A program made the position numbers and the translations under genes. Below are positions 1 through 6,245 of a stretch of DNA of 10,000 nucleotides, piece by piece. Position 1 is the stretch's first letter. Every line of letters starts with the position of its first letter. Origin of the DNA: Nitrospira sp. (lineage in GTDB: Bacteria > Nitrospirota > Nitrospiria > Nitrospirales > Nitrospiraceae); assembly GCA_020216985.1 (NCBI GenBank), contig JAIWOH010000114.1, forward strand, positions 1 to 10,000, read 5' to 3'. The notes beneath the pieces are model-generated. The model made no database searches, was not told where the DNA came from, and saw nothing but the letters and a program-made list of their open reading frames with translations.

Positions 1-36
1 GGGCGTGAGGCAGCGCCACGCAAAGAAGGAGCCAAG

Positions 37-1002
37 ATGAAGAAGGCATTCAACGCAAACGACCAAACACTCACGCTGATCCAGAAAGCAGCCCTCGCAC
101 CGTCCAGTCACAATACTCAGCCGTGGATCTTTCGTGTTTCGAACACAATCATCGGTCTCCTCGCGGACCGTACGCGCGCCCTGCCGGTCAATGATCCGGA
201 TGATCGGGAACTTACCATCAGCTGTGGCTGCGCGCTGATGAACCTGCGTATCGCCGCTGCAGGCTTCGGTTATTGTCCGCAAGTCGAGACCCTGCCCGAT
301 TCCAAAGAGCCGGATTTACTGGCGCGGGTAACGATCACGCGGGCGTCCGATTCGCCTGTACCTGAGGAGGCACTTCTGGGATTCATCGAGAAACGGCGCA
401 CCTATCGCAAGCGCTTTGTATCTCGTGATGTGGATTCAGTGACGGTCGGTCATTTGGTTGAAGCCGCTCGCACCGAGGGTGCCTGGCTACGCCCGCTCTC
501 AACCGAAGAGGCAAGACAGCAGGCTGCACGTCTCGTGGCTGAGGGCGATGCCATTCAATGGGCCAATCCGAGCTGGCGGCGTGAGCTGGCTGCTTGGATG
601 CATCCACGCCGCCGCGGCGATGGCTTGACGGTTCCGGCTCTGGCGGCTCCAGTGTCCCAACTCGTCGTTCGCACATTCGACATGGGCGGTGGCGTCGGAG
701 CTAAAGATCGGCAGCTGGCGGAATCCTCCCCACTGCTTGCGGTGCTCGGGACCGACAGCGACAGCGAACGCGACTGATTGCTGGCCGGACAGGCCCTTCA
801 GCGCATTCTGCTTGTTGCCTGCCAGCATGGCCTGCAGGCATCGTATCTCAATCAGCCGATCCAGGTTGCTACGCTGCGACCTAAGCTTCGGAACCTCGTG
901 GGAGGTGGATTTCCGCAGATTCTGCTGCGCTTAGGTTACCCCGTCGACGAGATCCGGCCTACTCCGCGGCGTGCACCCGAAGAGGTGATCGAACCGGTAT
1001 GA
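37..1002 (+). pseudogene. Acg-like nitroreductase family FMN oxidoreductase, interrupted by in-frame TGA
   Basis: The reading frame from ATG 37 runs to TGA 775-777 (246 codons). It then continues in the same frame without any shift for 74 more codons to TGA 1000-1002. Joined, it is about 321 codons, close to the full length I know for Acg-family FMN-binding nitroreductase-like proteins (about 320-330 aa). Family-like stretches are APSSHNTQPW near residue 22 (FMN-site region), a DDRELTISCGCALMNLRIAA segment, and a C-terminal stretch reading RD-stop-LLAGQALQRILL. Relatives read RDWLxAGQALxRVLL, so TGA replaces a Trp TGG by one base change. The C-terminal part lost after the stop includes the conserved LNQPI and LRLGYP segments. 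AAGGAG at 26-31 is a good SD five bases before the ATG. The last codon overlaps the next gene by ATGA, suggesting an original two-gene operon. It could be a recent pseudogene, a population variant, a sequencing error, or (least likely) a readthrough gene. TGA is used as an ordinary stop by neighbouring genes. Confidence 0.8.
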
Positions 1003-1859
1003 GTATGCTGAAGATCGTCATCATTGTCGGACTTCTGGTGGTCGCAGCAATAGTGGTTGCCGTCGTGTATGGCGCCCGCAACTGGGCCGACGGCACGCGA
1101 GAACTGCGAGCGCGTATAGAAAACGCCCGCATGCCGATCATGCCTAAGGTAGTCAATTTTCGTGAGCTTGAGGGGTTGCCCGAACCGGTACAGCAGTACT
1201 TTCGCACGGTACTCAAGGAGGGTCAGCCGATGGTGACCGGCGTACGCGTGCGGCACCAAGGTACCTTCAACATGGGAGAAACGAGTGACCAGTGGCGCCC
1301 ATTTACCTCTGATCAACTGGTGATTACGCGTCGCCCGGGCTTCGATTGGGATGGCCGAGTCAAAATGATGCCCGGCCTGACCGTTCGGGTGCACGATGCT
1401 TACGTTGCGGGCGAAGGCATCCTGTATGCAGCATTGCTTGGCCTGATTCCCTTGGTCGACCTGCAAGGGGGCGGTGATGTTGCCGAAGGCGAGCTCATGC
1501 GCTTCTTTGCCGAAGCAGCCTGGTATCCCACGGCTCTGCTGCCCAGTCAGGGCGTGCGATGGAAGCCGATCGATGCGCGGTCAGCGCGTGCCATGCTCAC
1601 CGACGGCGCGGTTACCCTCACGATGTTGTTCAGCTTCAACGACTCCGGCGTCATTGAGACGGTAAGGGTCGAGGCACGGGGACGTACCGTAGGCAAGAAG
1701 GTGATCCCTACACCATGGCATGGACGTTTCTGGAACTACCAGGAGCGCGGGGGAATGCAGGTGCCGCTGGAGGGAGAGGTGGCCTGGCTGCTTCCTGAGG
1801 GAGCGAAGCCATACTGGCGCGGTCGCATCACTGAAATTCAATATGAGTTCGCGAAGTGA
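999..1859 (+). CDS. DUF6544-like membrane-anchored protein
   Basis: This protein of 286 aa starts at ATG 999, overlapping the stop of the broken nitroreductase by four bases (ATGA), so the two were probably cotranslated. Residues 4-24 form one strongly hydrophobic helix with little charge before it, an N-terminal anchor or uncleaved signal. The rest is soluble and probably faces the periplasm. The segment LEGLPEPVQQYFRTVL near residues 57-72 and the later F/W-rich beta-strand stretches (FDWDGRVKMMPG, TPWHGRFWNY) match what I remember of DUF6544 proteins. Their function is unknown, and no catalytic motif is apparent. A second ATG two codons downstream (1005) is possible but has no better SD. 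The family call is from recognition and is fairly secure; a function cannot be given. Confidence 0.8.
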   Translation: MSMLKIVIIVGLLVVAAIVVAVVYGARNWADGTRELRARIENARMPIMPKVVNFRELEGLPEPVQQYFRTVLKEGQPMVTGVRVRHQGTFNMGETSDQWRPFTSDQLVITRRPGFDWDGRVKMMPGLTVRVHDAYVAGEGILYAALLGLIPLVDLQGGGDVAEGELMRFFAEAAWYPTALLPSQGVRWKPIDARSARAMLTDGAVTLTMLFSFNDSGVIETVRVEARGRTVGKKVIPTPWHGRFWNYQERGGMQVPLEGEVAWLLPEGAKPYWRGRITEIQYEFAK

Positions 1860-1944
1860 TCGACGGATGGTCGGCACAAGGATGCTGAGCGGCATACTTC
1901 TGGTAAGTTTCCCTTTTACGAGATCGAGAAGATTGAATGAACCG

Positions 1945-2109
1945 ATGAAAGTCAGTGTGGTGCTCTGGATGGTTGACGATAACGGCTGGGACCTCGTCGA
2001 CGTGCCGACCTATGAAGGTGGCCGAGCTGCGACCCAGACGGCCGCTGGCGGAGGCTCAGCGCCCAGCCGTCAGGCCGGTCCCCTGAGTGCCGGTGGAATG
2101 GCGATCTGA
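1945..2109 (+). CDS. possible small ORF of unknown function
   Basis: An ATG at 1945 opens 54 codons. The first part (MKVSVVLWMVDDNGWDLVDVP) reads like a genuine beta-strand-rich protein start. The second half is Gly/Ala/Ser-rich and its last 40 bases lie antisense to the 3' end of the Rieske gene. No convincing SD is present; only a weak GAGAAG lies about 14 bases upstream. The frame stays open upstream into the DUF6544 gene, but that part is a shadow. It may be a short gene, a decayed 5' remnant of a longer gene, or chance. Between 1860 and 1944 I see nothing else. Confidence 0.25.
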   Translation: MKVSVVLWMVDDNGWDLVDVPTYEGGRAATQTAAGGGSAPSRQAGPLSAGGMAI

Positions 2110-2426
2110 ACCTCGTCTCCGTGAACGCGCACCGTGCAACACGTCACCTGGAAATTGGGATTTCCGAGCCGTTCTCCTGAGGTGACGTCGAATTTCCAAC
2201 CGTGCCATGGACACTCGATGATGGTCCTGTCCAATCGTCCTTCGCCGAGCGGGCCGCCGGCGTGAGGGCAGGTGTTGTCGATGGCGTAGAATGTTCCATC
2301 GACATTAAAGAGTGCGATCCATATCCCGCGGACTTCGACGATTCGCCCGGTTCCGGGTTGAAGGTCGTCTTTCTTGGCGACTGTGACGAAGTCCGGTTGT
2401 TTGGTGAGGGAGTCATCGGTTTCCAT
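2070..2426 (-). CDS. Rieske [2Fe-2S] ferredoxin-like protein
   Basis: This 118-aa soluble protein consists almost entirely of one Rieske domain. The cluster ligands are visible as CPHAGGPLG (Cys53, His55) and CPWHGWKFD (Cys72, His75), the standard CxH...CxxH arrangement with 16 residues between the halves. There is no membrane helix, so it resembles the small electron-carrier Rieske ferredoxins (NirD/BphF/CarAc-like) rather than the bc1 subunit. Cys96-Cys97 near the C-terminus is an unusual pair for the family. ATG at 2426 is the only start: upstream in frame there is a stop (2448-2450) and no other start codon between. The SD is weak. No oxygenase or reductase partner lies next to it, so its redox partner is unknown. 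It is convergent with the DUF6544 gene and divergent from the HNH gene. Confidence 0.93.
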   Translation of the reverse strand: METDDSLTKQPDFVTVAKKDDLQPGTGRIVEVRGIWIALFNVDGTFYAIDNTCPHAGGPLGEGRLDRTIIECPWHGWKFDVTSGERLGNPNFQVTCCTVRVHGDEVQIAIPPALRGPA

Positions 2427-2495
2427 AGGGGTGCGCCTGTGTGATGATCAGACGGAGGCTTGCTTGATTTCAAAAAAAGCTTATGGCATACAAAA

Positions 2496-2523
2496 TTGAA
2501 AAGGTGTTCTCCCTCGGTAAATT
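2496..2523 (+). promoter_or_regulatory. possible promoter for the HNH gene
   Basis: TTGAAA (2496-2501) and TAAATT (2518-2523) are spaced 16 bases apart in an A/T-rich patch within the divergent Rieske/HNH spacer. The -10 matches TATAAT at only four of six positions. An imperfect inverted repeat, TCTCCC 2508-2513 with GGGAGA 2531-2536, overlaps the -10 and could be an operator or a 5' hairpin. This is weak evidence only. Confidence 0.3.
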
Positions 2524-2559
2524 ATCTTCCGGGAGAGAGGTCGCGAATGAGGTTGGTCC

Positions 2560-3105
2560 ATGGAAATGACGCTGCTCCTCAACGCCACGTACGAGCCTCT
2601 TCGGGTGCTCCATTGGCAAAAGGCCATCACGCTCCTTTGGCAAGGTAAAGTCGAAGTCCTCGAGGTATATGATCGCGAAATCCATGGTGTCTCCATCTCT
2701 TTTAAGCTTCCCGCCGTGATGAGGCTGCTCAAGCTTGTGCGGCTCAAAGACAGCCACCGGGCCGTCAAGTTCTCCCGCATCAACATTTTTACGCGCGACG
2801 GCTACACCTGTCAGTATTGCAATCATCGTTTTCGGACCGAGGAGCTGACCTTCGATCACGTTGTTCCCATCGCCAAGGGGGGTAAGAAGACCTGGGAAAA
2901 TATCGTGACCGCCTGTTGGCGGTGCAATAACCGCAAGAGCGGTCGCACGCCGGAAGAAGCGGGAATGAGGCTGAAAAAACGGCCGATGAAACCACGGTGG
3001 AGTCCCATGATTACCATCACGATCGGCATTCGGAATACGCCGGAAAGCTGGCGTGATTACCTCTATTGGAACATGGAATTGGACGCCGATCCCGCCGAAA
3101 GCTGA
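2560..3105 (+). CDS. HNH endonuclease family protein
   Basis: This 181-aa protein has a C-terminal HNH nuclease domain. A zinc-binding pair CQYC (Cys84, Cys87) is followed by the catalytic-type DH (Asp99-His100), then Asn114, and a second pair CWRC (Cys119, Cys122) followed by NN. This is the usual C2-HNH-C2 layout. The first 70 residues (LLLNATYEPLRVLHWQKAI) are typical of the widespread stand-alone McrA/5-methylcytosine-like HNH proteins of about 170-190 aa, whose biological role is mostly unknown. No methyltransferase, phage or intron sequence is adjacent, so restriction or homing is not supported here. TGAGG at 2548-2552 lies seven bases before ATG 2560; ATG 2566 is an alternative start. 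Divergent from the Rieske gene. Confidence 0.92.
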   Translation: MEMTLLLNATYEPLRVLHWQKAITLLWQGKVEVLEVYDREIHGVSISFKLPAVMRLLKLVRLKDSHRAVKFSRINIFTRDGYTCQYCNHRFRTEELTFDHVVPIAKGGKKTWENIVTACWRCNNRKSGRTPEEAGMRLKKRPMKPRWSPMITITIGIRNTPESWRDYLYWNMELDADPAES

Positions 3106-3130
3106 TCCGCTCTCCGATCATTCTCTCTTA

Positions 3131-3177
3131 GGCGCCGCCTTGCCGTGCTGAATCGCTTCGAATGGATTCAAGGCGCC
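3131..3177. repeat. imperfect inverted repeat between HNH and siroheme genes
   Basis: TGAATC (3149-3154) pairs with GATTCA (3165-3170) around a 10-base loop. Outside it, CCT (3138-3140) pairs with AGG (3171-3173), and GGCG (3131-3134) pairs with CGCC (3174-3177), with bulges on the left arm. No T tract follows on either strand, so it is not a standard intrinsic terminator. It may still act as a 3' end structure for the HNH transcript. Confidence 0.3.
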
Positions 3178-3264
3178 CGTCTGCATTCGGCCGACGGTCG
3201 AGCGACGCGGGGGAATTATAGATGAGTCGTCGTCAAGGGTCGAGCCGAGAAAAGAGGGAGCGCG

Positions 3265-3295
3265 GTTTACGATCTCGAAAGTCGTGTTGTATGAT
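3265..3295 (+). promoter_or_regulatory. possible promoter for the siroheme synthase-like gene
   Basis: TATGAT at 3290-3295 matches the -10 consensus at five of six positions. TTTACG at 3265-3270 is a modest -35 with a 19-base spacer. Transcription would start near 3302, about 26 bases before the GGAGG SD. This placing also argues against the earlier in-frame start at 3284. Confidence 0.4.
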
Positions 3296-3340
3296 GCCCG
3301 TCGCTGCCACGTTTGTTCGCACGAGACGGAGGAAAAAACG

Positions 3341-3994
3341 ATGGCTCCGAATCCCGGATTTCCGTTGGTATTGGACGTCAAGGGCTGGACGGTGTTGGTG
3401 ATCGGCGGCGATGACGAAGCGGCCGAAAAGACCAGGCGATTGCTTGAATCGGGCGCGCGCGTCATGGTTGTCAGTCCGACGCTCAATGAAACGCTCCGCG
3501 AGTTGGCTGCTTCGGGAAAGGTGATTCACCGTGGGCGGCATTTTCGTGAGTCAGATCTTGAACATGCGATATTGATCTTGAATACCGTGGGGGGAGACCG
3601 CGACTTCGCCAGAACGTTGCTTGCCAAAGCGAGAGAAAAACGAGTGCTGGTGTGGTCGGTCGATTTCCCGGAAGCGTCCAGCGTGACGATGCCGGCGGTG
3701 GTGTCCGCGGGACATATGCGGATCGCCGTCAGCTCGAGCGGGGTCGCGCCGTTGCTGTCCGGGTTTATGAAAGAGGACTTGGAGCGGATATTGGACGCCG
3801 AGTTCGCCGCTTTCGTGCAGTGGTTGGGGGAATTACGGGAGCAGGCGAGGAAAAACGAGCCGGATGCCGAGAAACGGCGGGCGCTGTTGCGCGAAGCGCT
3901 TGACGGTTTTCGATTGTTGGGAAAGGTTCAGTATCCGAAAGTGTGGTTGGAAGAGCGATCCAAGCGTGAAACCGCCGCGGAGCCCAAGGGATAA
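3341..3994 (+). CDS. precorrin-2 dehydrogenase/sirohydrochlorin ferrochelatase-like protein (CysG N-terminal/Met8 family)
   Basis: Family members oxidise precorrin-2 with NAD+ to sirohydrochlorin and, in some cases, insert iron to make siroheme, the cofactor of sulfite and nitrite reductases. The 217 aa show the Rossmann start VLVIGGDDEAAEKTRRLLESGA (residues 18-39), followed by VMVVSP, and the central block SVDFPEASSVTMPAVVS...IAVSSSGVAPLLSGFMKE (residues 106-144). The latter aligns with NVVDDPE...PAxV...AISSGGxSPxLAxxxRE of CysG/Met8. Asp108 falls at the position of the catalytic Asp. Two oddities are visible: the third Gly of the NAD-binding GGG is Asp here, and the Asn-Val before the catalytic Asp is Trp-Ser. 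The C-terminal methyltransferase half of full CysG is absent, as in stand-alone members. GGAGG at 3328-3332 lies eight bases before ATG 3341, so this start is preferred over the ATG at 3284. Confidence 0.82.
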   Translation: MAPNPGFPLVLDVKGWTVLVIGGDDEAAEKTRRLLESGARVMVVSPTLNETLRELAASGKVIHRGRHFRESDLEHAILILNTVGGDRDFARTLLAKAREKRVLVWSVDFPEASSVTMPAVVSAGHMRIAVSSSGVAPLLSGFMKEDLERILDAEFAAFVQWLGELREQARKNEPDAEKRRALLREALDGFRLLGKVQYPKVWLEERSKRETAAEPKG

Positions 3995-4051
3995 GGCGGA
4001 AGATGCGGTCGAGCAAGGTACAAGTCAGGCCAAGTCGAGCAAGGAGGCAAG

Positions 4052-4360
4052 ATGGTTCTGTTGGAATTCAGCATGTCCCCGCTGGGCAAGGGGGAAAGCG
4101 TCGGCAAATATGTGGCGCGTTCGTTGGATATCATCGACAAGAGCGGCATTCCATACCGTTTGAATCCGATGGGAACGGTGTTGGAAGGGGAATGGGACGA
4201 CGTCTTCGCCGTCGTGCGCCGATGCTATGAGCGCATGAAAAAAGACTGTAATCGCATTTCCTGCACGATCAAGGTCGATTACCGGAAGGGACATACGGGT
4301 CGGTTGCAGGGCAAGGTCGCGTCGGTTGAAAAACGGCTCAAACGTTCCGTCAAACAATAA
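4052..4360 (+). CDS. MTH1187/YkoF-like thiamine-binding protein
   Basis: This 102-aa protein is the usual length for the MTH1187 (YqgV/YkoF-type, formerly DUF77) family, whose members form ferredoxin-like folds and bind thiamine or related pyrimidines. Diagnostic stretches are LLEFSMSPLGKGESVGKYVARSLDIIDKSG (residues 3-32) and YRLNPMGTVLEGEWDDVF (residues 35-52), followed by IKVDYRKG near residue 73. It has no signal or membrane segment and is presumably cytoplasmic. A strong SD, AAGGAGG (4041-4047), lies four bases before the ATG. It follows the siroheme gene after 57 bases, probably in the same transcript. The gap holds an 11-base direct repeat, GTCGAGCAAGG, at 4008-4018 and 4034-4044; the second copy runs into the SD. 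No thiamine biosynthesis gene or TPP riboswitch is seen nearby, so the physiological ligand is an inference. Confidence 0.88.
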   Translation: MVLLEFSMSPLGKGESVGKYVARSLDIIDKSGIPYRLNPMGTVLEGEWDDVFAVVRRCYERMKKDCNRISCTIKVDYRKGHTGRLQGKVASVEKRLKRSVKQ

Positions 4361-4439
4361 GCCGATGGACCGCTACCCCTATCCCGCTTCTTGAATTCAC
4401 CGCGATCACGAAAGGCAAAGAAATGTCTTGTGCGACCTC

Positions 4440-4472
4440 TCCGATGATGTCACGGTGACCCGGACGGATTTT
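4440..4472 (+). terminator. weak possible terminator after the thiamine-binding gene
   Basis: GTCAC-G-GTGAC (4449-4459) is a perfect short palindrome, flanked by TCCG (4440-4443) and CGGA (4465-4468) with a five-by-five internal loop, followed by only four T's. It sits just before the pyr promoter. It could equally be an operator or chance. The rest of 4361-4490 shows no gene. Confidence 0.2.
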
Positions 4473-4490
4473 CATGAACAAGAGGCGGGC

Positions 4491-4519
4491 TTGACACCGA
4501 AACGTCGGCCCGGTACCAT
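4491..4519 (+). promoter_or_regulatory. sigma70-type promoter of the pyr operon
   Basis: A perfect -35 TTGACA (4491-4496) is separated by exactly 17 bases from TACCAT (4514-4519), four of six matches to the -10. Transcription would begin near 4526, immediately before the first base-paired strand of the PyrR attenuator. That position supports its role. Confidence 0.7.
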
Positions 4520-4526
4520 CCATTTA

Positions 4527-4558
4527 CCTTTAAGGCTCATCCTGTGAGGTGAGCAAGG
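4527..4558 (+). promoter_or_regulatory. PyrR-binding anti-antiterminator hairpin
   Basis: GCTCA (4535-4539) pairs with TGAGC (4550-4554) and encloses TCCTGTGAGG (4540-4549). This fits the conserved UCCNGNGAGG loop of PyrR-binding RNAs known from Bacillus. A lower stem CCTT (4527-4530) with AAGG (4555-4558) leaves a purine-rich bulge, TAAG, on the 5' side, again as in known binding loops. PyrR with UMP would stabilise this hairpin and keep its 3' strand from forming the antiterminator. Its presence directly upstream of a pyrR gene makes the call strong. Confidence 0.85.
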
Positions 4559-4620
4559 AGCAATTAATAAGATGAACGCCGTGCCAATCGGCCGGGGGAT
4601 CGGCGACTCAACCTTCTCAC
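4549..4620 (+). promoter_or_regulatory. pyr antiterminator pairing
   Basis: GTGAG-C-AAGG (4549-4558) pairs over nine base pairs with CCTTCTCAC (4612-4620), with only C4554 bulged. The 5' strand is the 3' strand of the PyrR-binding hairpin, and the 3' strand is the 5' strand of the terminator. The three structures therefore exclude one another, as in the Bacillus pyr attenuators. Without PyrR-UMP this pairing would allow readthrough into pyrR. Confidence 0.75.
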
Positions 4621-4631
4621 GTCACGGGTGA
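4572..4631 (+). CDS. possible 19-residue pyr leader peptide
   Basis: ATG 4572 opens 19 codons (MNAVPIGRGIGDSTFSRHG) ending at TGA 4629-4631, inside the 3' arm of the terminator. AAGGAG (4555-4560) lies 11 bases upstream, a longish but usable SD, and it is part of both the PyrR hairpin and the antiterminator. A ribosome near the end of this ORF would cover the terminator and block it. The peptide sequence itself has no clear pyrimidine-related run. Whether it is translated cannot be told from sequence; a 19-codon ORF may be chance. Confidence 0.35.
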   Translation: MNAVPIGRGIGDSTFSRHG

Positions 4632-4645
4632 GGAGGTTTTTTTTT
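4610..4645 (+). terminator. intrinsic terminator of the pyr attenuator
   Basis: AACCTTCTCAC (4610-4620) pairs with GTGAGGAGGTT (4628-4638) over eleven base pairs with one G-T wobble and a seven-base loop. It runs into nine T's (4637-4645). It lies between the promoter and pyrR, so it is a regulatory, not an operon-end, terminator. It should stop transcription when PyrR-UMP holds the upstream hairpin. Confidence 0.92.
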
Positions 4646-4651
4646 ACCTGA

Positions 4652-5287
<636 letters not shown>

Positions 5288-5295
5288 GAGACGGT

Positions 5296-6216
5296 ATGGG
5301 TCTCAAACGCAAAGATCTGCTCGGTCTTGCCTCTCTGTCGACGGACGAGATCAAGCTGATTCTCGATACGGCGGACTCGTTCAAAGAAGTGACCGGACGG
5401 GAAATCAAGAAAGTGCCCGCGCTGCGGGGAAAAACCGTCGTCAACCTCTTCTTCGAGCCGAGCACAAGAACCCGCACGTCGTTCGAGTTGGCGGCGAAAC
5501 GGTTGAGTGCGGACGTGATCAATTTTTCCCCTTCCACGAGCAGCGTCGTCAAGGGGGAGACGCTCCTGGACACGGCTCGCAATATCGAGGCGATGCAGGC
5601 GGACATCATCGTGTTGCGACATTCGTCGGCCGGCGCCGCGGATACGTTGGCGCGCGGCGTCAAGTCGTCGGTCATCAACGCCGGGGACGGGTGGCACGAG
5701 CATCCCACGCAGGCCTTGCTCGATCTGTACACCATTCGACAGCGAGGATTGGAATTCAAGGGATTGCGGGTCGCGGTCGTCGGCGACGTGGCGCACAGCC
5801 GGGTCGCCAGGTCGAACCTCTATGCGTTGACCAAACTCGGCGCCGAAGTCCGCTTGGTGGGCCCGGCGACCATGATGCCGTCCGGCGTCGAGCGGCTGGG
5901 GGCGACGGTGTACCACGACATGGACGAAGGGTTGCGCGGCGTGCACGTGATCATGATGCTCCGTCTTCAATTGGAACGGCAGGGGCGGGCGCTTTTCCCG
6001 ACCATCCGCGAGTACGCGAGACTCTACGGATTGACGGCCGAGCGGGTCGAATTGGCGGATCCGGGGGCCATCGTCATGCATCCGGGGCCGATCAATCGCG
6101 GGGTGGAAATCGCGCCGGACGTGGCGGACAGCCTTTCCTCCGTGATTCTTGATCAGGTGGCCAACGGCGTGGCGGTGCGCATGGGGGTCTTGTATCTCAT
6201 GTCGGAAGCGGGATAG
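5296..6216 (+). CDS. pyrB: aspartate carbamoyltransferase catalytic subunit
   Basis: The enzyme joins carbamoyl phosphate and L-aspartate to N-carbamoyl-L-aspartate, the committed step of de novo pyrimidine synthesis. The 306 aa are the usual length. The carbamoyl-phosphate site [13 protein letters not shown] (STRTR at 56-60), the neighbouring-subunit loop SVVKGET (83-89), HPTQALLD (136-143), [12 protein letters not shown] (163-174) and [12 protein letters not shown] (261-272) are all intact. No regulatory pyrI gene follows, so it is the type controlled through expression and association with dihydroorotase rather than by an E. coli-like regulatory chain. ATG 5296 is preferred over TTG 5284, which would overlap pyrR by four bases; GAGAG at 5286-5290 is a modest SD. 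pyrC follows after 29 bases. Confidence 0.97.
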   Translation: MGLKRKDLLGLASLSTDEIKLILDTADSFKEVTGREIKKVPALRGKTVVNLFFEPSTRTRTSFELAAKRLSADVINFSPSTSSVVKGETLLDTARNIEAMQADIIVLRHSSAGAADTLARGVKSSVINAGDGWHEHPTQALLDLYTIRQRGLEFKGLRVAVVGDVAHSRVARSNLYALTKLGAEVRLVGPATMMPSGVERLGATVYHDMDEGLRGVHVIMMLRLQLERQGRALFPTIREYARLYGLTAERVELADPGAIVMHPGPINRGVEIAPDVADSLSSVILDQVANGVAVRMGVLYLMSEAG

Positions 6217-6245
6217 CAGCGCACGGAAAAGGAGGAAAAACAGCG

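Noticed and set aside
2560..3105. HNH gene as part of a restriction, homing or defence system
   Set aside because: No methyltransferase, intron, phage or defence gene is adjacent; stand-alone HNH proteins of this size are common housekeeping-type genes of unknown role.
3284..3340. Earlier in-frame ATG for the siroheme gene
   Set aside because: It overlaps the probable -10, lacks an SD, and adds residues absent from the family; GGAGG precedes ATG 3341.
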